64,000 nt of DNA, from assembly GCA_020632665.1 (NCBI GenBank), contig JACKFC010000002.1:124001-188000 (forward strand). The letters are read 5' to 3'. The notes under the pieces were generated by a model, which was given only the letters and a program-made list of their open reading frames with translations, was not told the DNA's origin and made no database searches. A program made the position numbers and the translations under genes. This document shows, piece after piece, positions 46,953 to 57,000 of this stretch; positions within the stretch are counted from its first letter, which is position 1; each line of letters begins with the position of its first letter. This DNA is from Deltaproteobacteria bacterium. Its GTDB lineage: Bacteria > Myxococcota_A > UBA9042.

Positions 46953-48360
46953 GCGAGCGCCAGCGCTCGTCGAGCGGCGCGAGTCGAGCGGTGAAAGCCC
47001 GCAGCACCGGGCGTTGCTCCACGATGCGGAAGCCCGTTGCCTCGCCGCGCCGGGCGAATACGGCCGCGAAGACCTCGGCGACATAGTCGACGTGGCTCTG
47101 GGTGTAGGTCCGTCTGGGCAGGGCGAGCCGGACCAGCTCTTCGCCGGCGACTTCGTCCGCTGCGCCGTCCGTGCCGGCACGACCGAACATCAGCGTGCCG
47201 ATCTCCACGGCGCGGACCCCGCCTTCGACGTAGAGCGCGTTGCACAGCGCGACGCCGGGGAGCGCGGCCGGGTCGAGGTGTGGGTAGAGCGCGGCAGCGT
47301 CGACGAAGACGGCGTGGCCACCGTGCGGCTGTACGAGCGGCACGCCGAGGCGGTCGAGCTTGTCGTGCAGGTAGCGGACGCTGGCGATCCGGTAGCGCAG
47401 ATAGTCCGGCTCGAGCACCTCGCCGAGCCCGACCGCGAGCGCCTCCAGGTCGCGCCCGGCGAGTCCCCCGTAGGTCGGGAAGCCCTCGGTGAGGATGAGC
47501 TGGGTGCGCGCCTGCTCGGCGATCGCGTCGTCGTTGCAGGCGAGCAGCCCGCCAATGTGGACCAGGCCGTCCTTCTTGGCGCTCATCACGAAGCCGTCGC
47601 AGAGCGCGAACGCTTCGCTGGCGATCTCGCGCGGTGAGCGATCGCCTTGACCTGCCTCGCGCTCGCGGACCAGCCAGGCGTTCTCGGCGAAGCGCGCCGC
47701 GTCGAGCCAGAGCGGCTTGCCGTAGCGGTCGCAGAGCGCGCGGACCGCGCGCAGGTTCGCCATGCTCACCGGCTGGCCGCCGATCCGGTTGTTCGTCAGC
47801 GTCATGAGCACGAATGGGACGTCGTCGCCGCGCTCCCGCAGGCAGCATTCCAGCGCGGCGAGGTCGATATCGCCCTTGAACGCGATCCGGCTGCCGTGGT
47901 CACGCGCCTCGGCCGGAACCAGGTCCAGCGCCTCGATCCCGGCCCACTCGCAATTCGCCCGGGTCGTATCGAAGAAGCTGTTGCTCGGGACCACGAGCCG
48001 CTGCCCCGGCCGGCCCCGCTGCGCCGTCAGCGAGAAGAGGATGTGCTCGGCCGCGCGGCCCTGGTGGGTCGGGATCACGTGGCGGCAGTGCGTCAGCGCG
48101 CGGACCGTCTGCTCGAGGCGGAAGAACGAGCGCGACCCGGCGTACGACTCGTCGCCGATCATCAGCGCCGCCCACTGCGCCGCGCTCATCGCGCCGGTGC
48201 CCGAGTCGGTGAGCAGGTCGATCAGCACGTCGTCGGCGTGCAGGCCGAAGACGTTCCAGCCCGCCGACTCCAACTTCTGCATCCGCTCCTCGGCGGTGGT
48301 GACGCCGAGTGGCTCGACCGATTTGATCCGAAACGGCTCGATGATCGTCTGCTGCTGCAT
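46933..48360 (-). CDS. tnaA: tryptophanase (tryptophan indole-lyase)
   Basis: 475 residues; AGGGGGACGAG precedes the ATG. Beta-eliminating lyase motifs: SRSFFRLEQTVR, PTHQGRAAEH, TNNRIGGQPVS, LDAARFAEN and the Schiff-base lysine in SAKKDG (260-265). RAVEIG is found where tyrosine phenol-lyases, as I recall, have an arginine (ERG), and EGFPTYGGL fits tryptophanase. It would split tryptophan to indole, pyruvate and ammonia. No TnaC-like leader is seen upstream. It ends within 20 bases of the converging DUF1501 end (overlap). Confidence 0.9.
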   Translation of the reverse strand: MQQQTIIEPFRIKSVEPLGVTTAEERMQKLESAGWNVFGLHADDVLIDLLTDSGTGAMSAAQWAALMIGDESYAGSRSFFRLEQTVRALTHCRHVIPTHQGRAAEHILFSLTAQRGRPGQRLVVPSNSFFDTTRANCEWAGIEALDLVPAEARDHGSRIAFKGDIDLAALECCLRERGDDVPFVLMTLTNNRIGGQPVSMANLRAVRALCDRYGKPLWLDAARFAENAWLVREREAGQGDRSPREIASEAFALCDGFVMSAKKDGLVHIGGLLACNDDAIAEQARTQLILTEGFPTYGGLAGRDLEALAVGLGEVLEPDYLRYRIASVRYLHDKLDRLGVPLVQPHGGHAVFVDAAALYPHLDPAALPGVALCNALYVEGGVRAVEIGTLMFGRAGTDGAADEVAGEELVRLALPRRTYTQSHVDYVAEVFAAVFARRGEATGFRIVEQRPVLRAFTARLAPLDERWRSLSQRSR

Positions 48361-48413
48361 CTCGTCCCCCTGGTGCGGATCGCGATCGACCCGGGGGCCA
48401 TGCAAGCCAGGAA

Positions 48414-48520
48414 TCAGCGCGCGACAAGGTCGGAGCCGACCAGGTAGACCCGCATCGGGCCCTTGCCCTTGACCTCGACGCGGCCGACCCACCACCGCCC
48501 GCCGACGCCCCAGCCGCAGA
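48414..48520 (-). pseudogene. remnant of an adenylate/guanylate cyclase C-terminus
   Basis: A minus-strand frame ending at 48414 reads GRVEVKGKGPMRVYLVGSDL, the usual end of class III cyclase domains (VKGKGE...VYxV). No catalytic part is present upstream because the degenerate SDR gene ends at 48521. A ~35-residue scar between the SDR and tryptophanase genes. Confidence 0.4.
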
Positions 48521-49345
48521 TCAGCCGACGGTGGCGCCACAGCTCACCTCGATCGCCTCGCCGGTCACGCCGGAAGCGGCGGAGGAGAGCAGGAATTGGA
48601 TCGTCCCGGCGACGTCGGCCGGCGAGAGCATCCGACGCATGGCCGTGGTCCGCGCGGCGCGGTCGAGCACCGTCTGCAAGGGGGCGCCCGAGCGCGTCGC
48701 CCGATGCTCCAGCAGCGATCGCCCGAGCTCGGTGTCCATATGCCCCGGGATCACGACGTTGACCCGGACGCCGCGCGGCCCGAGCTCGGCGGCCATCCCC
48801 TTGGCGAGCGCGACCAGGCCGTGCTTGGCAGCGGCGTGGGCGTGGCGTCCGGCCATGCCGTTGCCGGCGCGGGCGTTGCCGACCAGCACGATCGAGCCGC
48901 CGCTGCCCATCAGGCCGGCGACCTGCTGCGCCACCTGCCAGGGGCCGATCAGCGTGGTCCGCAGCACCGATTCGAAGCGCGCCGCAGCCGCCGCGGTGGT
49001 GTCGTGGACGGGCGTCATCTTGTGCGATCCGACCGTGACGACCAGCCCTTGCGGCGGGCCGAAGGTGTCGTTGGCGCGTCGGATCCCGTTGACGATCGAC
49101 TCCGGGTCGCAGACGTCCATCGAGATCGCCGCGGTCCGGTCGGTGCCGAGCTCCATCGAGAGGCCCATCAGGCGGTTGTAGGAGCGGGCGCAGAGGCTGA
49201 GCCGCGCGCCCGGCTGCGCGCCCAGCGTGCGCGCCACCGTCTCGCCGAGTCCGCGCGACGCGCCGACGATCACCGTGTGTCGCTCGATCAGGCCGAGCGC
49301 CTCGTCGACCACACCGCCGTCCAACTTCAGGGTCGAAGCCGTCAT
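48521..49345 (-). CDS. short-chain dehydrogenase/reductase-like protein with altered active site
   Basis: 274 residues; GAGGAGG precedes the ATG at 49345. The nucleotide-binding motif GASRGLGE (28-35) is intact. The catalytic positions are changed: the usual Tyr-x3-Lys is His170-x3-Lys174, and the Ser expected 13 residues earlier is Asn157. The NAG motif is GSHKM instead. The rest of the fold, including PGHMDTELG, is normal. Probably binds NAD(P)H, but normal reductase chemistry is doubtful. It lies upstream of the cyclase remnant and tryptophanase. Confidence 0.85.
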   Translation of the reverse strand: MTASTLKLDGGVVDEALGLIERHTVIVGASRGLGETVARTLGAQPGARLSLCARSYNRLMGLSMELGTDRTAAISMDVCDPESIVNGIRRANDTFGPPQGLVVTVGSHKMTPVHDTTAAAAARFESVLRTTLIGPWQVAQQVAGLMGSGGSIVLVGNARAGNGMAGRHAHAAAKHGLVALAKGMAAELGPRGVRVNVVIPGHMDTELGRSLLEHRATRSGAPLQTVLDRAARTTAMRRMLSPADVAGTIQFLLSSAASGVTGEAIEVSCGATVG

Positions 49346-49523
49346 CGTTCCTCCTCGCCGTTCCCACCTCGCGCCCGCGAAGGTACGGGACGCACGGGCC
49401 GCGGGTCCACCGCAGCGCACACGAAACCACATAGACCGTGGTCGGATCTGGTCCGTCCTTGCCCACATGCGGCACCGCTCTTCGTCGTGGGAGCACCCCC
49501 CAGGGCCGCGAAGGGAGCGCGGC

Positions 49524-50900
49524 ATGCAGCAACTCACCCTCAGCTTGGTCCATTGTGGCGGCGCCGGCGGCGACCGGCAGCTCACCGAGCGCGTCCTGCT
49601 GCCCGGCAAGCAGCTCCGGATCGGCAGCGACCGCCGCGCCGATCTGGTCCTGCCAGCGGCGGAGATCGGCGCCCTCGGGCTCTCGGTCCAGGTCGGCTCG
49701 GATGGCTCTGCGGCGGTCCGGCTCGCCGACCCGCCCGCCGGTGCCCTCGGCCTGGTCGCCTACCAACTCGCGTTCGGCCAGGACGGCCGCCGGCTGCACA
49801 GCGACCAAGCCCGCGCCCGCGGCCTGCTCCTCGACAGCGATCGGGTCGTCCGCCTGCGCGTCGGCAGCCGCGTCGTCGTCGGCCTCGGCGCCTACCGCGT
49901 GCTGCTCCACCTCGGTGAGCGGCTCGCCCGACCGGTGGCCCCGACCCAGGCGCTGCCGCGGCGCCGGCTCCGCGATATCCTCGACGCCGACCCCGTCTGG
50001 TGGCTCTCGCTCGCCTTCGTCGGGGCCCTCGTCACCGTCCTGGTGACCCAGGCGTTGGTCTACAACTGGCAGGTCGGCCGCTTCCTCGATCCGGCGCCGG
50101 CGGAGGTCGCCGAGCTGCACGAGACCCACTTCGTCGAGGTGGCGCCCGCTCCAGAGCCGGAGAAGGAGCCCGAGCAAGAGCCCGATTCCGTGCTCCAACC
50201 GCAGCCCGCACCCGTCGCCGAGCCGACGCCCGCGCCGATTCGGCGGGCCGAGAAGTCGCCCACGCCGGCCAAGGCGCAGGACGACCCCGCCGATACGCCC
50301 CGTCGCTCGGTCCGCGAGCGCCTCGCCGCGCGCAGCATCACCGGCGCCTTCACCGGCGCGCAGGGCGCCTCGACTGCGCTCTTCGCCGAATCCGACGACG
50401 GTGACGCGACGCTCCGCACCCACTTCGGCTCGGCCGCGAGCGCCGAGGTCGGTGGCCCAGGCGGCCGCGACGCCGGCCTGGTCCTGCGCGGCGCTGGCGA
50501 GAACAACGTCGCCCGGATCGAGAGCCGGCCAGCGCATCGCCTGGCGCGGGCCGAGCTGGCACCGGAGCGGCACGAGCGCAAGGAGCGCAAGGTGAACGTC
50601 GTCCTCGGCCCGATCGACCCGGTCGGCCCCGGCGAGGCGCCGAAGATCCGCGTCGCCCGCCTGGCGCCGAAGGTGCGCCGCTGCTACGAGCAGGCCCTGC
50701 GCGCCGACCCGCAACTCAGCGGCAAGGTCGACGTCCACGCCGTCCTCGGCACCGCCGGCCGCTTCGATCAGGTGCGCGTGCTCGGCATGGGGCCGCCCGT
50801 CTCGGAGTGCATCGAGAAGGCCCTGCTGCGCACCCGCGGCCTGCCCGTGATCGCCCGGCCGATCCCGCTGAAGATGGCCTTCGTCCTGACGCCGGGTTGA
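49524..50900 (+). CDS. AgmX/PglI-type C-terminal domain protein with FHA-like N-terminus
   Basis: 458 residues; GGGAG precedes the ATG at 49524. The N-terminal ~140 residues look like an FHA-like beta-sandwich (LRIGSDRRADLVLPAAEIG). One membrane segment is at about 155-178 (WWLSLAFVGALVTVLVTQAL), followed by a Glu/Pro-rich periplasmic linker. The last ~95 residues are the AgmX/PglI domain typical of Myxococcota (PKVRRCYEQALRADPQLSGK, VSECIEKALL), a TonB-C-like fold linked to gliding and polar machinery. It probably joins an inner-membrane energiser to outer-membrane parts. Nothing recognisable lies in 49346-49523. Confidence 0.85.
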   Translation: MQQLTLSLVHCGGAGGDRQLTERVLLPGKQLRIGSDRRADLVLPAAEIGALGLSVQVGSDGSAAVRLADPPAGALGLVAYQLAFGQDGRRLHSDQARARGLLLDSDRVVRLRVGSRVVVGLGAYRVLLHLGERLARPVAPTQALPRRRLRDILDADPVWWLSLAFVGALVTVLVTQALVYNWQVGRFLDPAPAEVAELHETHFVEVAPAPEPEKEPEQEPDSVLQPQPAPVAEPTPAPIRRAEKSPTPAKAQDDPADTPRRSVRERLAARSITGAFTGAQGASTALFAESDDGDATLRTHFGSAASAEVGGPGGRDAGLVLRGAGENNVARIESRPAHRLARAELAPERHERKERKVNVVLGPIDPVGPGEAPKIRVARLAPKVRRCYEQALRADPQLSGKVDVHAVLGTAGRFDQVRVLGMGPPVSECIEKALLRTRGLPVIARPIPLKMAFVLTPG

Positions 50901-51012
50901 GCCGATCGGCCGATTTCGGTCGCGCTGGCGCTGGCAACCTGACACAGCGAGTCCTACGCTGCCCCCATACCTCGGGAGCGGACGCCGAAGGGCGTTCGGG
51001 GGGAAGGGATCG

Positions 51013-54000
51013 ATGCGAGGACCACATTTCGGATTGCTCTGCGCCGCGTTGACGCTGGCGCTGCTCGGCGGCTGCAGCGGTGATGAGGCCGGGAGTGACG
51101 CGGGCGCGGGTGCCGCTGACGCCGTCGCTGGCGCTGATGCTGACGCTGTCGCTGACGCCGTTGCTGATGCTGGCGCTGATGCTGATGCTGGCGCTGGCGC
51201 TGATGCTGATGCTGATGCCGTTGCGGTTGACGATGGGTCTCTTGCGGATTGCGGCAGCGGATGTGACGTACTCGCGCCCGGTGGTGACGCTGCCGGCGAT
51301 ACCGGAGGTGATGGGACCGGGCCCGACACCAGCTCCGACACCGCCGGAACCTGCACCACCTCCGCCGACTGCCCCCAGCCCGCGACCGGCTGCCTCGGCA
51401 ACGTCTGCATCGGCGGCACCTGCACGCCGCAGGCCCTGCCCGACGCCACCCCGTGCAACGACGGCGACCCGTGCACCGCCAAGGCGGCCTGCGCCGGCGG
51501 CAGCTGCAAGGCAGCGGCGAGCGTCGACTGCGACGACGGCGCGCCCTGCACCGTCGACACCTGCGATCCTGCCTCCGGTGGCTGCAAGCACGCCCCGGCC
51601 GCTGCCGGCACCGGCTGCGACGACGGTCAGGACTGCACCCTCGGCACCACCTGCGACGACGCTGGCAGCTGCAACGGTGGCAGCAACAGCTGCGGCTGCG
51701 CCACGATCGCCGACTGCGCCGCCTACGACGACGGCGATCCCTGCAACGGCAGCCTCTACTGCAACACCAACCTGGCCATCCCGGCATGCGAGGTGCTGCC
51801 GTCGAGCGTGGTCATCTGCGATACCAGCGCCGACGGCGTCTGCCAGCAGACCGCCTGCGACAAGACCACCGGCGCCTGCCTGACCCTGCCCAAGGACGAC
51901 GGCGCCGCGTGCGACGACGGCAACCCCTGCAGCAAGGGTGAGCGCTGCATCGCCGGCGGCTGCAGCGCCCTGGTCAATACCTGCCAATGCCAGGTCGCGG
52001 CCGATTGCGCCGCCTACGACGACGGCAACGCCTGCAACGGCACGCTCTTCTGCGATACGGCGTCGCTGCCCTACACCTGCAAGCTCAACCCGGCGAGCAT
52101 CCCCAGCTGCCCGAAGCCGGCCTCGCAGTGCGAAGTCGCCGCGTGCGACCCCAAGGCCGGCGCCTGCGTCACCAAGCCGCGGCCCGACGGCACCCCCTGC
52201 GACGACGGCAACGTGCAGACCAAGGGCGACTCGTGTCAGCAGGGCGCCTGCCAGCCGGGCACCTCCATCGCGCAATGCAAGGAGAACCCCGATTGCGCCA
52301 GCTTCGAGGACGGCGACTTCTGCAACGGCACCCTCTTCTGCAACAAGCAGACCGGCGCGTGCGAGCTCAACCCGGCGACCCAGGTCGCCTGCCCCTCGGT
52401 CGACGATACGGCGTGCAGCAAGAATAGCTGCGAGCCGAAGAGTGGCCTGTGCAAGCCGAAGGCGCTGCCCGATACCACGGCCTGCGAAGACGGCAGCCCG
52501 TGCACGGTCGGCGAGGTCTGCCAGCAGGGTCAGTGCGTCGCCTCGGCCAATACCTGCGAATGCGGGCAGGACTCCGATTGCGCCAGCAAAGAGGACGGCA
52601 ACCTCTGCAACGGCACCCTCTACTGCGACAAGCAGAGCGGCAAATGCCTGCTCGACCCGCAGACGGTGGTCGGCTGCCCGACGGTCGACGACACCGCGTG
52701 CAGCAAGAACAGCTGCCAGCCCAAGACCGGCAAATGCAGCATGACCGCCAGCGCCGAGGGGCTGGGCTGCGACGACGGCAACCCCTGTACCTCGGGCGAG
52801 GTGTGCAGCGGTGGCGCCTGCGTCGGGACCCAGACCTGCGCCTGCCAGGAGGATGCCGATTGCGTCAGCCAAGACGACGGCGACCTCTGCAACGGCACCC
52901 TCTACTGCAACAAGAAGACCGGGAGCTGCGAGACCAACCTGGCGACGGTCAAGGTCTGCCCGAGCGTCGACGATACGGCGTGCAGCAAGAACGTCTGCAA
53001 CCCGAAGACGGGCGCCTGCGCGATGACGCCGACCAGCAACGGCGTGGCCTGTGACGCCGACGGCAACCCCTGCACGCAGAACGATTTTTGCTCGGCGGGC
53101 GTCTGCAAGCCCGGCAAGGTGACCTGCGAGTGCAACGCCGACGCCGACTGCACCGGGGCGCAGGGCGACGACAAATGCGTCGTCGATATGTTCTGCGAGC
53201 TGCAGAGCCACAGCTGCAAGCCGACCAAGACCGTGACCTGCGACACCAGCGGCGATACCGCCTGCCGGCACACCGCCTGCGATCCGCAGGACGGCCAGTG
53301 CAAGGTGAAGCTGCAGCCGACGGGGACCCTCTGCGGCGAGAGCGCGATCTGTGCCGGCGCCCAGATCTGTGACGACAAGGGCGCCTGCGTCGCCGGCGAG
53401 GCCAGCGATTGCGACGACGCCGACGCCTGCACCGCCGACGCCTGCGACCCCGTCAAGGGCTGCACCTTCACCGCGAAGGACAGCGGCGCCTGCGACGACG
53501 GCAACGTCTGCACCGAGCAGGATAGCTGCGCCAAGGGCCAATGCGTCGGCACCAGCAAGGATTGCAGCGACGAGAGCCCCTGCACCGCCGACGCTTGCGA
53601 CCCGAAGCTCGGCTGCGTGCACCTGCCGGCGCAAGCGACCGGCACCGCGACCAAGGTGCTCTGCGACGACGGCGACCTCTGCTCGATCGGTGATTTCTGC
53701 CTGCAGGGCTTCTGCCTCACCGGCAGCAAGGTCCTGCTCTGCGACGACGGCAACCCCTGCACCGTCGACAGCTGCGATCCGGTCCAAGGCTGCGTCGCCA
53801 AGGCGCAGGATGGCGGCAAATGCGACGACGGCGACGGCTGCACCAAGACCGACGCCTGCACCGGCGGCGCCTGCAAGGGCGTCCAGCTCTCCTGCGACGA
53901 CGGCAGCGGCTGCACCGTCGACTCCTGCGACAAGGACGAGGGCTGCCTGCACGCGCCGCAGGTCGGCAAGGTCTGCGACGACGGCAACGCCTGCACGGTC

Positions 54001-57000
54001 GGCGACGCCTGCATCAGCAGCGGCCTCTGCGCCAGCGGTCAGCCAAAGCTCTGCGACGACGCCAACCCCTGCACCGTCGACCTCTGCGACCCGCTGCAAG
54101 GCTGCATCAGCAAGGAAGTGGTCGGCAGCAAATGCGACGACGGCAACGCCTGCACCGTCAACGAGAAATGCGATAAGGGCCTGTGCACCGGCAGCCCACG
54201 CGACTGCGACGACGGCTTGGCCTGCAGCAAGGATACCTGCGACAAGGACGCCGGCTGCCAATACGCCGTGCCCGAGGGCGCCAAATGCGACGACGGCAAC
54301 GCCTGCACCGCCGGCGATACCTGCGCCAAGACCGGCGCCTGCGTGCCCGGACCGGGCCTCTCCTGCGACGACAACAACGGCTGCACCACTGACGCCTGCG
54401 ACCCGAAGAGCGGCTGCACCCACAAGGCGCTCGACGGCATCGGCTGCGACGACGGCGACGCCTGCACCCAGGCCGACAAATGCGTCGCCGGCAAGTGCAA
54501 GGGCAGCGGCAAATCCTGCGATGACGGCTTGCCCTGCACCACCGACGGCTGCGACCCCGCCGGCGGCTGCACCCACGCGGTGCAGAGCGGCGCCACGTGC
54601 AGCGACAACGACGCCTGCACCATCGGCGACTCCTGCCTGCAGAGCGGCTACTGCAAGCCTGGCGCGCAGGCCGATTGCGACGACGGCAACGCCTGCACGC
54701 AAGATACCTGCGGCGCCGACAAGGGCTGCCAGCACACGATCGTCGAGGGCGCGGCGTGTTCGGACGGCACCGCCTGCACCGTCAACGACGCCTGCGACAG
54801 CAAGGGCAAATGCGTCGGCTCGCCGCTCTCGTGCGACGACGGCAAGGCCTGTACCACCGATAGCTGCGACAAGCTCGGCGGCTGCAAGGTGACGCCGAAG
54901 ACCGACGCGCCGTGTGACGACGGCAACGCCTGCACCACCGGCGATATCTGCCTCTCTTCGGGCGTCTGCGCGCCGACCGGGAGCAAGCTCTGCGGCGACG
55001 GCAACTCCTGCACCATCGACAGCTGCGATCCGAAGAGCGGCTGCGTCAACGCGGTGCAGGACAAGGCGAGCTGCGACGACGGCAGCGCCTGCACCAGCGG
55101 CGACGCTTGCAACGGCAGCCAATGCGTTGGCTCACCGATCACCTGCGACGACGGCCAGAGCTGCACCAAGGATAGCTGCGACAAGGCCAAGGGCTGCGTC
55201 CACGAGGGCCTCGGCGGCGCCTCCTGCAGCGACGGCAACGCCTGCACCAGCGGCGATACCTGCTCGGCGGCGGGGACCTGCAACCCGGGCAAGGGCGTCA
55301 ACTGCGACGACGGCAAGCCCTGCACGACCGATAGCTGCGACGCCGCGACCGGCTGCAAATACGTCGCTATCGACGGCATCTCCTGCACCGACGGGGACGC
55401 CTGCACCGGCAACGACGCCTGCTCGGGCGGCGCGTGCAAGGGCACGACCGTGGTCTGCGACGACGACAACGCCTGCACGACCGATAGCTGCGACAAGGTC
55501 AAGGGCTGCGGCTACGCGGCGAAGGTCGGGACCAGCTGCAACGACGGCAACGCCTGCACCACCGGCGACGTCTGCGACAGCAAGGGCAAATGCGGCGGCA
55601 GCAAGGCGACGTGCAACGACAACAACGTCTGCACGCTCGACCTCTGCGACGTCGACAGCGGCTGCTACGCGACCAAGCTCGAGGGCGCGGCCTGCGACGA
55701 CGGCAAGATCTGCACGGTCTCCGACGCCTGCGGCAACGGCGTCTGCGCCGGCAGCCCGAAGGATTGCGACGACGGCAACGAGTGCACCACCGACGCTTGC
55801 GACGCGCAGAAGGGCTGCACCCACACGCCAGCCAGCAAGCCCTGCAACGACGGCGACGAGTGCACCACCGGCGATACCTGCGTCGGCGGGCAGTGCAAGT
55901 CGGTGGCGAAGAATTGCAGCGACGGCAACGACTGCACCATCGAGACCTGCCACAAGCTGCTGGGCTGCCAGACCAGCTTCGCCAAGGTCGGCGCGAGCTG
56001 CAGCGACAACGACGCCTGCACCGAGGACGCCTGCGACGGCTTCGGCGGTTGCGATTCGACGCCGCTGCTCGGCAGCCGCAGCTTCCCGCAGGGCTACCGG
56101 GCGCGCGACGTCTTCGTCGGCCCGAGCGGCGTGGCCTACGTCGTCGGCGATTCCGACACCGCGGCGAATGGCGCCTTCGTGGCGCGGATGTCCTGGCTCG
56201 GCAAGCAGCCGCCGCTGCTCTATCGGCAGCAGATCCGTGGCTACCACAAGATCGTCCCGATGCCCGACGGCAAGGGCGGTGTCGCCGGCCTCTACCTCCT
56301 CGGCCGCGGTGCGCTCGGCCCGAGCGGCGATCCGCTCGAGCCCTATGGCGAGGCCTGGATCGACTTCCTCCCGCTCGATTCGAGCAAGCTGAGCAAGTTC
56401 TACGTTCCCACCGGCCTCGGCAACAAGAATATCCCGCACTTCGATCACTTCAGCCACGGCGCGGCGATGGGCACGCAGCTCTTGGTCGGCGCCGCCCGGA
56501 TGGGCTTCGCACCGGGCAACAACGGCGTGCTCCTGGGCGCGGCCGACCCGCCGAACAACGTGAAGGAGAATATCTTCTGGAAGCCGGACAGCATCCTCGG
56601 CAACGACCACGTCAAGCTCGCCGGGGTGCACCTCACGCCCGAAGGCGGGCGCTACGCCCTGGTCGTCTACGGCGACGCCGTCGCGACCCGGATGGTCTTG
56701 TTGCAGTGGGTCACCGACAAGGTGTTCGAGCAGCCCGTCTGGGCCCGCGGCCTGCACGCCGACGACGTCGACATCGACGCTGAGGCGTGTCACCTGGTCG
56801 GCCGCGCCGATGGCGGCTTCGATATCGTCCTGCCCGGAAAATACAACACGAACCTCGGCGTCCACGTCCGGCACTACTCGGCCAAGGGTGAATTCGTCGC
56901 CGCGGACCGATTCCAGGTCGACGAGCACTACGTCAAGATCGCGCGACGGGGCGAGCAGTTCGTCGCGATCGACCGCAACCTCGGCTTCCACATCCTGCGG

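Noticed and set aside
48361..48413. Possible TnaC leader peptide upstream of tryptophanase
   Set aside because: No short frame with a tryptophan codon and ribosome site is visible.
50716..55122. 1468-codon minus-strand frame opposite the giant lipoprotein
   Set aside because: The frame is a GC-skew shadow of the repeated CDDG codons (VAVVA-type repeats) and has no start site or domain.
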